Positions 23,605 to 33,033 of a stretch of 33,061 nt of DNA are shown in pieces. Every line of letters begins with the position of its first letter. Positions within the stretch are counted from its first letter, which is position 1. The position numbers and the translations under genes are program-made. Source of the DNA: Streptomyces spinoverrucosus (GTDB lineage: Bacteria > Actinomycetota > Actinomycetes > Streptomycetales > Streptomycetaceae); the NCBI RefSeq assembly GCF_006539505.1, contig NZ_BJND01000082.1, positions 1 to 33,061 on the forward strand. Reading direction: 5' to 3'. Under the pieces are notes generated by a model. That model saw nothing but the letters and a program-made list of their open reading frames with translations. It had not been told where the DNA came from and did no database searches.

Positions 23605-26468
23605 GTGGGGGTGCGGGAGGATGCCCGGCGTGGCGGGATCGATCTGACGCCGTGGGGCAAGTTCGACCGTGGCGCGTGGGCGGTGTATCCGCTGCTGTTT
23701 CATCTGCTGGATGTCGCGGCGCTCGCGGGTGTGGTGTGGGACCGGTATCTGACCCGTGGTCAGCGTCGGCTGATTGCCGCCGGGCTGGGGCTCACGCTGG
23801 CCGAGGCGCGCTGTCTGGTGATGTTCATCGCCGGCCTGCACGATTTGGGCAAGTTGTCGGCGTTCCAGGAACAGGAGGCGTATCCCTGGGCCCGGGTCAG
23901 CGACAGCCTGCGCGCGGACACCCGTGGCTGGCAGCGTATGCCGCACGAACGGGCGTCCATGCACAGTGTGCTGCACCTGCTGGCCGAGACCGGCTATCCG
24001 GCGGACACCTCCGACAGCCCTGGAGTGCTCGTCGCCCAGATTCTGGGCGGTCACCACGGCCGGTTCCTGCAGGTCGACATTGACGGTGCAGCCAGAGCCT
24101 CCCGGGTCAACCTCACTCTGGGCGGGCCGGCCTGGCAGGATCTGCGCCGCCGATACTTCGCCCTGCTGCGCCATCTGACCGGCGCCACCGCGCTGCCCGC
24201 AGACGTGTCGGTGCCGGCGGCCGTGCTGATCGCCGGAATCGGCATCATCGCGGACCGGCTGGCCAGCCAGCGCCACTGCTGGCTGCCCAAGGCCCAGGCG
24301 CCCGCCTTCGGCGCTGGCGAGCACTACGCCCAGGCCGTCCGGGACGCCCCCGCCGTGGTCGAGGAGTCCGGGCTGACCCGCATCACCCTGCCGCAGGTGC
24401 CGTTCGCCCAGGCCCACGGCGGCCTGGAGCGGCCGAACGCCCTCCAGGCCTCGGTGATCGGGCAACTCACTGCCGCGGTGGGCGAGAAAGGGCCCGGCAT
24501 CCTGGTGGTCACCGACGCCACCGGCGGCGGAAAGAGCGTCACCGCGCTGGAAGCAGCACGGATCTTCAACGCCTCCGGCGACACGGCCGGCATCCTGTGG
24601 CTGCTGCCGACCACGGCCACCACCGACGCCGCCTACGGCCTCCTCGAGGCCTACGTCGCGGCCCACCAGCCCGAGCACGCCCCGGTCTCCCTGGTCCACA
24701 GCCACAGCTACGACAACACCGCCTACACCGACCACCGCCTGGCCACCCACGAACCCTCCACCAGCGACGCCTACTGGCCCGACAGCGACGACGGCGACGA
24801 CAATGGTGGTGAGCTGGCTGCGAGGGAGCGGCACGAGAACCGCGTGACGGTGCCGGACGGCTGGCTGCGCGGCTGGGACCGGTCCCTGCTGGCCCAGTTC
24901 ACCGTCGCCACCCACGACCAGGCCCTGATGGCCGTCCTGCCAGTCCGCTTCAGCGCCCTGCGCATGCTGGCCATCTGCGGACGGACCGTCATCATCGACG
25001 AAGTCCACGCGCTGCCCCCCGCTTCATGCGGAAGACGCTGTCCCGGCTGCTGCACTGGCTGGGCGCCATGGGCTGCCCCGTGGTGCTGTTGTCCGCGACC
25101 CTGCCCGGCCACATCAGCGGACAGCTCGTACGCAGCTATCTCGACGGCGCCGGCCACCCGCGCTCCGCAACGGCCCACCTGGACTGCCGGCCTCCCTATC
25201 CCGGCTGGCTCTACGCCGCCGCCTCAGATGCCTCCCTCATCCGCATCGCCCCGGCCGCGGCCGAAGCCCACGCCGACCGGTACCGGCGCCGCGCCGACAT
25301 CCGTCTCCACCCGGTGCACCACCCCTCCTGCACCGACCCCGAGGACACCCCTGCCCGGGAAACCCGCCTGGAGCGCATCACCAAGGAGATCGCCCCCGTC
25401 GCTCGATCAGGTGGCTGCGCGGCCGTGTACTGCGCCACCATGGCCGACGCCCAGACCACCTACGCACACCTGCGCGACGGCCTGGACTGGCCGGACGGCG
25501 GTCCCGGCGAGCAGCTGATCCTGCTGCATGCCCGCCTGCCCGGCCACCGCCGCGAAGCCCTCACCCGCCGCGTCCGCACCGCCCTGTCCTCGACCGGCGA
25601 GCGCCCCGAGCGCCTGGTGGTCGTCACCACCAGCCTCCTGGACATGAGCCTCGACATCGACGTAGACGTCATGGTCAGCGACCTGGCACCCCTGCACACC
25701 CTCCTGCAACGTCTGGGCCGCCTGTGGCGCTTCGACCACATCGTGCGCCCCGACTGGCTGTCCTGCGACCGTCCTCGCCTGATCGTCCTCAACCCCGCCG
25801 ACCACCGCGGCCACAGCCTCCTGCCGCCCGCCTGGCGTCCCCTGGACTCCCCGTTCCTGCCGCTCGCCACCGCCGCCTACCTCGCCCGGCGGCCCGAGCA
25901 CCCGCTCACCCTGCCCGACGACGTGCAGCAGCTGGTGGAGGCCGTGCACGGCGACGCCGACGCCCTCGCCCGAACCGACGCCGCCCTGTACCGCAGCCAT
26001 ACCCTGCACCGGGCCCGCACCCGCACCGAGGAACACCACAGCGCCCTGCACCTCGTGCCCCCTTGGCATGACACCCTCTCGCTGTCCGACCTGCACCGCC
26101 AAAACCTGCACCCCCGCGAGGCCGCCACCCGCCTGGGCGCCATGCCCCGCCGCCTCCTGCCCGTCTACCGCACACCCGACGGCCGCCTCACCCTGGACGC
26201 GGCCGGCACTCAGCCGCTGCCCGAGCACCGCAAACCGACCACCGCACAGATCCGCACGATCCTCCAGCACACCCTGCCCGTCCCCGCCGCCTGGGTCGCC
26301 GGCCGCGCACGAGACCACCACGTCCCCGCCTCCTGGCGCAGCCACGCCCTCCTCGCCGACCTCGTCCTGCTCCCGCAGGACGCCGGCGATCCCACCCGGC
26401 CGGTGCGCTTCGGACGGCACCGTCTTCACCTCGACGACGCCCTGGGACTGGTCCACACCGAGGACTGA
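23605..26468 (+). pseudogene. cas3: CRISPR-associated HD nuclease/helicase Cas3, split by a frameshift
   Basis: Cas3 is the DNA-shredding helicase-nuclease of type I CRISPR systems. The HD nuclease is at the N-terminus: HLLD (H33), FIAGLHDLGKL (H79, D80), ILGGHHGRF (H150, H151) and IIADRLAS. Helicase motifs follow: Walker A TGGGKS (306-311) and IIDEVHALPP (DEVH 465-468). At about 25023, right after CTGCCCCCC, one base seems to be missing. The rest continues in a second frame from 25026: MRKTLSRLLHWLGAMGCPVVLLSATLP (motif III), VVVTTSLLDMSLDIDVDV, LLQRLGRLWRF (motif VI), then a C-terminal domain ending GLVHTED. A joined protein would be about 954 residues, normal for actinobacterial Cas3. No Cascade gene, cas1/cas2 or array is visible, so it is orphaned here. 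Confidence 0.88.
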
Positions 26469-26633
26469 ACCGCCCTCCCCGCCGCACACGGCCCGCCCGA
26501 ACTCCTCTCATGGGCGTGCCGTTGCTGCTGGACGAGACCAGCGCCCGCCGTGTGCCGTACCGAGTGGGCAAGCCGCGGCCCTGTGCGGTCGCCGCGCCAG
26601 ACAGCGCACGCCGCGGACGGCACGGTTACGCCT

Positions 26634-26660
26634 GCCGCCCCCTCAGAGGCGGGCGGCTTT
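26634..26660 (+). terminator. Hairpin terminator after cas3
   Basis: The stem GCCGCCC-CCT with loop CAG pairs to AGG-(C)-GGGCGGC, followed by TTT, about 165 bp past the cas3 stop. It is the best terminator-like hairpin in this spacer. Confidence 0.5.
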
Positions 26661-26744
26661 CCTTGCCACGAGGCACGCTGCAGTGCGATGCCAGAAGGCA
26701 GGGGCTGGGAGTCCCCGTGTCGGGCCGCCAGGGCTTCTCACTTG

Positions 26745-27167
26745 ATGCCACTGCTTCGCCGCTTGAACCAGGCGGAAATACGTGACCGCAACTCCGGCGT
26801 CGCCCACCCCCCGAACCGGCTGTCCGGAGGAGAGAAGTTCCAAGCGTCACTCGCCTTGGCCCTGGCGCTCGCCGAACTGCACTCCCGCAGCGGCCCGGCC
26901 CTCGGCTCCCTGTTCCTCGATGAAGGCTTCGCCGCCCTCGACACCACCGCACTGGACTCCGCCCTCGAGGTACTGCGCTCCCAAGCCAACGGGAATCGCC
27001 TTGTCATGGTGATCAGCCACCTGCACGCTGTTGCCGAGGCCGTCGACGACGTGCTGCTGGTGGAGCGGACGCCTGCCGGATCGTCCGCCCGCTGGCTCAC
27101 ACCGGCCCAGCGCGACGAACTGGCACAGGCCGATCTGGTCAGCGGCCTACAAGTACTGGCGCGATAG
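26745..27167 (+). pseudogene. C-terminal remnant of an SbcC/SMC-like ATPase (140 aa)
   Basis: Only the tail of an SMC/Rad50/SbcC-type ATPase is present: the ABC signature RLSGGEKFQASLALALALAEL, Walker B LGSLFLDEGFAALDTTALDSALEVL and the switch histidine in RLVMVISHLHAVAEAVDDVLLVE. The Walker A half and the long coiled coil that should precede it are absent. Upstream of EIRDRNSGVAHPPNRLSGGE the sequence does not look like coiled coil. The ATG at 26745 is only the first in frame after the break and has no ribosome binding site. Full-length relatives act in DNA repair or phage defence. It follows the cas3 remnant on the same strand, so both may be survivors of one lost locus, but that is inference. 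Confidence 0.8.
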
Positions 27168-27568
27168 CTGCGCCGGAACCTCTTCGACGAACACGTCGTC
27201 TCACACGGTCACACTGGCCCGCTGAAACGCACCTGTTCCGGGGTTTGTAGTGGATGTCGTGTAGGCGGGCAGAGCGCGTGCCGGCACCGCCGGCTGAACC
27301 GCGCACAGCTCGGCAAGCACACCCCCCGGTTGCGTTGAGGACGACCTTCGCATCGGCGCGCAGGCCGCCGTCGTCGTTCCGGGTGGGGGAGTGGCGACAC
27401 GTCCACAGCCGCAGCACGCCGGCGGTCGGCAGGCCCTAGCGGACGCGGCCCGGTAGGTCAGCAATGCGCTCAGCTCCCCGGCCGGCGGCACGGTCCGCAG
27501 TGCCTCTGCTGCCACAGCTGTCCCCGATGCCACTTCCTGCTCCCTGTCTTGTCCGGGGCCTTGACCGG
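27168..27568. other. Gene-poor stretch downstream of tpg
   Basis: About 400 bp between the ATPase scrap and the tpg stop. Several frames are open on the minus strand, but none shows a family or ribosome binding site. It may be degraded coding DNA. Confidence 0.4.
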
Positions 27569-28126
27569 CTACAGCTCGAACTCGAGGTCGAGGAGGTCGG
27601 TGAGTTCCACTTCGAGGCCGTGGGCGCGGCGGCCGTTGTCGCGGAAGTAGACCTCGCCCAGGGCCTCGGCGGCGATCTGGCGGAGTTGGTCCTCGGTGAG
27701 ACCGGCCTCCTGGGCCTGGAAGAGACGGGCAGCGTGGCCGGGCGGCAGCGCGAGGGTGAGGTGACGCACGCGGGCGTCGTCGGTGCTGCCGGGGGCGGCG
27801 GTGTAGCCGAACCGGGCCTGGACATCGATCATGACGCCGCCGGTGGTGGCCGCGACCTGCTTCGCCCTGGCCCTGACCTGTGGCTGCCAGCGTACGCGGA
27901 CCTCACGCTCGAGGCGGTCGGCGAGCTCCGGCCGGGGCTTTTTGATCTGGTTCTTCACATACCGTTCGACGGTGCGCTGGCTGGTGCCGAGAAGCTCGGC
28001 CACGCGCCGGGTACTGCGCTGGTGCTGCCGGACCAGGTACCGCATCTGCGCCCCGGCGGACTTCGGGATCGGGCGCGTGAACGCGCCCTGCACCGCCTTG
28101 TCGAGTTCCTCCCCGACCGTGACCAT
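27569..28126 (-). CDS. tpg: Telomere terminal protein Tpg (185 aa)
   Basis: Tpg is the protein covalently attached to the 5' ends of linear Streptomyces replicons; it primes the fill-in of the telomere after replication. The sequence follows the known proteins almost throughout: ELDKAVQGAFTRPIPKSAGAQMRYLV, a helix-turn-helix (RRVAELLGTSQRTVERYVKNQ, residues 40-60), KKPRPELADRLEREVRVRWQPQVRARAKQ, then ARFGYTAAPGSTDDARVRHLTLALPP and the C-terminal EVELTDLLDLEFEL. The length matches the usual 184-185. Thr115 (in APGST) probably corresponds to the priming threonine reported near 114 in characterised Tpg. The ATG at 28124-28126 lies 10 bp after AGGAG. It is 13 bp downstream of tap, the usual tap-tpg order. 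Confidence 0.93.
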   Translation of the reverse strand: MVTVGEELDKAVQGAFTRPIPKSAGAQMRYLVRQHQRSTRRVAELLGTSQRTVERYVKNQIKKPRPELADRLEREVRVRWQPQVRARAKQVAATTGGVMIDVQARFGYTAAPGSTDDARVRHLTLALPPGHAARLFQAQEAGLTEDQLRQIAAEALGEVYFRDNGRRAHGLEVELTDLLDLEFEL

Positions 28127-28139
28127 CGCCGTAACGCTC

Positions 28140-30376
28140 CTATTCTCCGGTGTCCTTGGCGGTGACCTCGCCGGTCTTGATGTAGCGGGCGAGGTTGGCG
28201 GTCTTGCCGTCGGCGCCGAGCTGTTCGAGTACGTCCGCGCCCCACAGCACGCTCTGGGTGCCCTCGTGCTTGACCATCCCCGGGGAGACACCGAGCCGGA
28301 AGCTGCCCGGCACGGTCTTGCCGTCGCCGTCGTAGGGCAGCACGTCCAGCGGGCTGGGGCCGGCGGCCGCGTACACGGCGCAGTCCGAGAGGACCGCGAC
28401 CGGGTAACGGCCGGTGGCCGCGGCCAGGGTGAGCATCTTGCGGTGCATGTTGATCCGGGCCCGGGAGATGACGGTCGCGCGGATGTCCGGCCGCCACGTC
28501 GGGCGGGCGAGGGCGGGCCAGGCCTGCCCCGGCTTCCAGCCGCCGCCGCGGGCCTTCTCCTGCAGCTTGCCGATGCCGCCCTTGACGGTCATCTTGACGG
28601 CGTCCACCACGATCGCCAGCTCCGCATCACGCTGCTTGTAGCCGTCCATCGACTGCAGGAACTCGGCCGGGGCCAGCTTCTCGCCCACGCCCAGATCCGC
28701 CATGGTGTCGACGTAGGCGTTGCGCAGCCGCTTGTACCAGCCGTCCAGGAACCGGCCGCTCTCCTCGCGCACCCAGGCCTAAGCGGGGCGACGTCGTAGC
28801 CGAGTTCGACGGCGTACGCCACGGTGGGGGTGGCGTACCAGGCCGGCCCCTCGGGGCGTTCACCGGTCGGCGTGAACGGGCTGGGCAGCAACGCGGCGTC
28901 GAGCTCACGCCACTGCTTGCCGACCTTCACCCGGGACAGGTCGACATGGGAGAGGTCGACCAGCCAGGAACCGGGCACCGCCGCATCGAAGACCGGGCTG
29001 GTGACGTGCACGGGCGGCGACGCCAGGCCGACGACCGCGCCGTTGGCGGCCGCACCGAAGGCCAGGTTCACGTCGAGGCCGACCAGGCAGCGCTGCATGC
29101 ACTCGGCATCGGTCAGATCCCGCGCCCAGTCGTAGGCCTCCTCGAACAGCCTCTCGCCGGGGCCGCGCACGTGGAACCGGGGCAGGTGGGCCAGGACGGG
29201 GTGGCCGTCGGTCGCCTCGCACGGCGCCGGGTCCATCGGCTTGGTGCCCAGCGAGCCGGGCCGGTGCTCGGAATGCCGATGGCCGTCGGCGTCCGGCTCG
29301 CTCGCGCGGGTCGGCGGGTTGAGCGCGGTCATCAGCTCCAGCCCCGTCACAGCGGTGGAACCGACCGGCGTCATCACCCGCATCGCGTACACGCCCAGCA
29401 CCCGGGCGAGTTCCGCAGGCTCCAGGTGGGCGGCGTGGCCCCAGGCGCGGTCGTCGAGGGCGTGCCAGGACGGAATGCACAGCTGCACGCACCGTCGGCG
29501 GCCACCCTGGGCGGGGCGGTAGATCCGCGCCCACGGCCCCAGCCCCCGCTTGGTGAGCTGCCAGTCGGCGCGCTTGAGTTGTTTGATGACCTTGTGCTCC
29601 TCCGGGAGCCGTCCGGCGAGCCGCTCGGCCTCGGACAGTGCGGCGGGCAGGCCGTAGCGTTCGCAGGCCGCTTCGGTGAGCACCAGCAGAGGGTCGGCGT
29701 CCTTCCCGCAGCCGTGTAGCTTCTCGGTCCCGAGCTGCGCCTCGGCCAGCGCCCACTCCACCAGCGCGGGCAGTGACTTGGCGGGGACGTCCAGGATGAG
29801 GCCGCCGATGCCGTAGCCGGTCACCCGCCGGTCGGCGTCGGCGTCGAGGACGAGCAGCGGACCGTGGGCGTACGGGCCGCCGGGCGCGGGTGCGTGGGCC
29901 GCGGCGGCCTTCGGCGCGCCTGGGCGGCGTGATCCCTGTGGCGGCCGGGCGGCCCGCGCCGGACGTGATGCGGCGGCCGGTGCGTGAGCGACTGCCAGGG
30001 AAGCGGACGGGGCGATGCCGGGCGTGGTCACGGCCGCAGCCTCCACAGCCCCGCCCGCGGCCCCGGTCCGCGCCGGGCCGCTGAACATCTGCGGTGCCGG
30101 GGTGTCCTCCTGCTGCGGGGCGGCGGTGCTCTCGTCGGCGGGGTAGAGCTGTGCGAGCTGCCGCAGCAGGCGCGCGTACGGCTCCCGCTGCGGCGGCCGC
30201 GGCTCGGTCCTGCCCGACTCCCAGCCGCTGACCGTCGCCCGCCGCACGTCCAGGGCCGCGGCCACCTCGTCCAGGGTGAGCGCGTGGGCCTGGCGTAGAC
30301 GCTTGCGCTCCGCCGGGGGCGGCAGTGGGGACCGGGATGCGACCAGCGCGTCGACCGCATCGAACAACTCGGACAT
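28140..30376 (-). pseudogene. tap: Telomere-associated protein Tap, split by a frameshift
   Basis: Tap binds telomeric DNA and recruits Tpg to the chromosome ends. The ATG at 30376 follows GGAGGTGTCCC. The N-terminus is an XRE-type helix-turn-helix (ERKRLRQAHALTLDEVAAALDVRRATVSGWESGRTEPRPP, residues 23-62), then an Ala/Pro-rich linker and the long Tap core. The first frame runs to TPTVAYAVELGYDVAPL near 28782. There one base appears to be missing (CCG-CTT-AGG for an expected CCG-CTN-GAG-GCC). The second frame then continues AWVREESGRFLDGWYKRLRNAYVDTMADLGVGEKLAPAEFL to the TAG at 28140. A joined protein would be about 745 residues, close to known Tap length (about 740). As read, the C-terminal third is separated, so Tap function would be lost unless the shift is a sequencing error or the parts complement. 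Confidence 0.88.
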
Positions 30377-30564
30377 GGGACACCTCCGCCCCCATCCTAC
30401 CTCGTGAATCGTGCTTATCGCGTACGGATACCGTACTTTTCACGTACGGATGGCGTGCGCAGGTGTAGAGTGCTCGATCGGAGGCTGTCCGCTTCGGCGG
30501 CCTCACCGCCTCCCCGGCCCGCCCGCTGCCGGACGCCTCCCGCTTCGGATCGAGGAAGAGCTGT
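30377..30564. promoter_or_regulatory. Divergent control region, tap / helicase
   Basis: A 188-bp spacer with two outward promoters expected. It contains CGTACGGAT twice (30421-30429 and 30443-30451, 22 bp apart) and, overlapping the first, the inverted repeat GTACGG-ATA-CCGTAC (30422-30436). Tap itself has an N-terminal helix-turn-helix and is a candidate ligand. Confidence 0.55.
30421..30451. repeat. GTACGG repeat cluster (two direct, one inverted)
   Basis: Direct copies of CGTACGGAT start 22 bp apart, two helical turns, with an inverted CCGTAC between them. This suits cooperative binding of a dimeric regulator on one face of the DNA. Confidence 0.6.
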
Positions 30565-32997
30565 ATGACTGTGGTCGAACTGCCGCGGCCCGGCCGTCCT
30601 GAGCGGGCGCGGCTCTTTCCCAACCAGGCCGAGGCTGTCAAGCGGCTGGTACGGCACCTGCGGCGCCCAGGGAGCAGGGGACTGTTCGTGTCGGCGACGG
30701 GCACTGGCAAGACGCTGGTGTCGATCCGGGTGGCGGACGAACTCGGCGCGCGGCTGGTGCTGTTCGTGGTGCCCACCCTGGACCTGGCGGCCCAGACGGC
30801 GCTGGCCTGGCGCCGCGACGGTCATCTGGAGCACATGGTGATCGTCTCCTCCCTGGATGCGAGCGGCCGGGACGATCTGGTCGCGGCGCGCGTCATGTCG
30901 ACCACCAACCCGCACGCGCTGGGCGGGCTGATGTCGGTAGTAGGGGAGGGGAAGGACCAGATCCCCGCACTCACGGTCATCTGCACCTACGACTCCCTGA
31001 ACAAGATCGAGGAAACTCAGAGCACGGGGTACGCGGTGCCGCCGTTCGACCTGGCGGTCATGGACGAGGCGCACCGGATCGCCGGCCGCGCCGACAAGAA
31101 GTGGGCGATCGTCAACGACGCGAAGCGGATCCACGCGGACCGCCGCCTCTACATGACCGCCACCCCCCGCATCTTCGCCGCCCCGGAGCTGGCCGAGTCC
31201 GCCGACACCACCCGCCCGCGCCGCCGGCACCCCACAGGGCCGGACGCGGAGGCGTTCGTCAACTCCATGGACAACGAGCAGGTGTACGGCAAGAAGGTCT
31301 TCGAGTACCCGCTCGTCCAGGCGGTGGAAGACGGCCGCGCGGCGGACTACCGCATCGTGGTGCCCACCCTCACCGACGCCGACCTGCGCCGCCGCCTCAA
31401 CCTCCCCGCCCCCGGCACCACCCCTGGCGACGGCAGCGGCGAGGAGCCGGACAGTGCGCTGCGCACCACCGCCCTCCACCTGGCCGTCCTGCGCGCGATG
31501 AGCGAACACCGCCTGCAGAAGGTCCTGGTCTACTTCAACCTCGTCTCCGACGCCCGCCGCTTCGCCCGGGAACTGCCCCACACCCTGCGCCTGCTGGCCA
31601 GGACCGACCTCCAACTGTGCCCCGACATCACCCCCAAGCTGTTCTTCGCCCACGGTGAGCACACCCCCGCCCAGCGCGCCGACATCTTCGCGGCCTTCGC
31701 CGCCGCCGACTGCGCGATCCTGGCCAACTCCCGCCTGATCGCTGAAGGTGTCGACATCCCCAGCGTGGATGCCATCGTCTTCGCCGACCCCACCCGCAGC
31801 GTGATCCGCTGCGTCCAGGCCCTCGGCCGCGCCCTGCGCCTGGACGTATCCGGCAAGACCGCTTCACTGATCGTCCCCGTCTACGTCCCGCCCGGCGCCG
31901 ACGGCGAGAACATCCTCGGCACCGCCTATGAACCGGTGTGGGCGATCGCCTGCGCGCTGGCCAGCCATGACCACCGCATCCTCGAGCGCCTCCCGGACAA
32001 GGCCAATCGGCTGCCGAAGGAGACCAGCGACGTCATCAAGCGCCGCTGGCACTTCGACTTCACCGTTCACCCCGAACACATCGCGCGTGCCATGGACTTG
32101 GCATCCTTCGATCCCCGCGACCCGGCCGTCTCCCGCTCCCGCCGCCTGGGGCTCGCGGCCGCCCAGTCCTACCGTGACGAATACGGTCACCTCGACGTCC
32201 CCGCCGACTACACGGACCCCACTGGCTATGCGCTGGGCACCTTCATCACCACTATGCGCGACGCGGCGAAGGCCGGCCGCCTCGAGGCGGACTGGATCGC
32301 CGAACTCGACGCGCTGGGCATGATCTGGGACAAGCACGAGGCCGCCTGGCGCGCCCGCCTGGCTGCGGCCACCGACTACCTGCACACCCACGGCCACCTC
32401 GCCGCCCCTGCCACCACCACCGTCGGGGCGTGGCTCGCCGAACAGCGCCACGGTGCCGCCCACGGCCAGCTCCCTCAGCCCCGCGCCGACGCGCTGGCCG
32501 CCCTCGCCGCCGACTGGCGCCTGCCCCATGGCGCGGACTGGCACCGCAAATACCACCTGTTGCGCGCCCACCTCGCCGACGGCGCCGACCCCGCCGCACT
32601 CACCCGCGACACCCTCCTGGCCGGGGTGAAGATCGGCTCCTGGCTGCACCGCCAGCTCACCACCTGGCAGACCCTGGATCTTGGTCAGCAGCAGCTGATG
32701 GCCGCTCTCGGCCTGACCCCCGAAAGCAACCCCCTCACCCCCGCGCGCCGCCCTCGTCGCACGTTCGAACAGACCGTCCAGTTCCTGGAACTCTTCCTCC
32801 ACCGCGAAGGCCGCGCCCCCGCCGCCCGCGAGACCATCCGCGTCGACGGTGAGACGGTCAGGATCGGCGCCTGGCTCGCCAAAGCCCGCACCAAGCACCG
32901 TGCCGAAAAACTCCCCACTGAGCACGTCGACCTGGTTGCCGCGCTGTTCGACGGTGACTGGACCGCCGAAGACGCTGCCCCCGCTGTCCTGGGCTAG
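30565..32997 (+). CDS. Telomere-proximal DEAD/DEAH helicase with helicase-associated repeats, TtrA-like (810 aa)
   Basis: A superfamily 2 helicase of the kind found near the ends of Streptomyces linear replicons (TtrA type). Walker A is SATGTGKT (43-50), motif II is VMDEAH (165-170), motif III is MTATPRI, and the second RecA domain has VLVYFNLVSDARRFA, ILANSRLIAEGVDIPSVDAIVF and the motif VI region SVIRCVQALGRALRLD. The C-terminal part (about 520-800) holds repeated helicase-associated domains (YRDEYGHLDVPADYTDPTGYALGTFI; TDYLHTHGHLAAPATTTVGAWLAEQRHG; FLHREGRAPAARETIRVDGETVRIGAWL), proposed to bind nucleic acid. The ATG at 30565 follows GAGGAAGAGCTGT. It is divergent from tap; a role in end maintenance or conjugal transfer is suggested for this type but not proven. 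The gene is intact. Confidence 0.9.
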   Translation: MTVVELPRPGRPERARLFPNQAEAVKRLVRHLRRPGSRGLFVSATGTGKTLVSIRVADELGARLVLFVVPTLDLAAQTALAWRRDGHLEHMVIVSSLDASGRDDLVAARVMSTTNPHALGGLMSVVGEGKDQIPALTVICTYDSLNKIEETQSTGYAVPPFDLAVMDEAHRIAGRADKKWAIVNDAKRIHADRRLYMTATPRIFAAPELAESADTTRPRRRHPTGPDAEAFVNSMDNEQVYGKKVFEYPLVQAVEDGRAADYRIVVPTLTDADLRRRLNLPAPGTTPGDGSGEEPDSALRTTALHLAVLRAMSEHRLQKVLVYFNLVSDARRFARELPHTLRLLARTDLQLCPDITPKLFFAHGEHTPAQRADIFAAFAAADCAILANSRLIAEGVDIPSVDAIVFADPTRSVIRCVQALGRALRLDVSGKTASLIVPVYVPPGADGENILGTAYEPVWAIACALASHDHRILERLPDKANRLPKETSDVIKRRWHFDFTVHPEHIARAMDLASFDPRDPAVSRSRRLGLAAAQSYRDEYGHLDVPADYTDPTGYALGTFITTMRDAAKAGRLEADWIAELDALGMIWDKHEAAWRARLAAATDYLHTHGHLAAPATTTVGAWLAEQRHGAAHGQLPQPRADALAALAADWRLPHGADWHRKYHLLRAHLADGADPAALTRDTLLAGVKIGSWLHRQLTTWQTLDLGQQQLMAALGLTPESNPLTPARRPRRTFEQTVQFLELFLHREGRAPAARETIRVDGETVRIGAWLAKARTKHRAEKLPTEHVDLVAALFDGDWTAEDAAPAVLG

Positions 32998-33033
32998 AGC
33001 CGCCGGAACACCTGTGAGGCCGCGTCTGGGAGC

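Noticed and set aside
23461..25008. Minus-strand 515-residue open frame opposite cas3
   Set aside because: Glycine/valine/glutamine-rich shadow of the cas3 coding strand with no domain.
25010..25030. Programmed frameshift in cas3
   Set aside because: Cas3 is not known to use frameshifting, and the joint lacks a classic slippery heptamer; a one-base loss or read error is simpler.
23561..27568. CRISPR array near cas3
   Set aside because: I looked for regularly spaced 28-30 bp repeats on both strands around cas3 and saw none.
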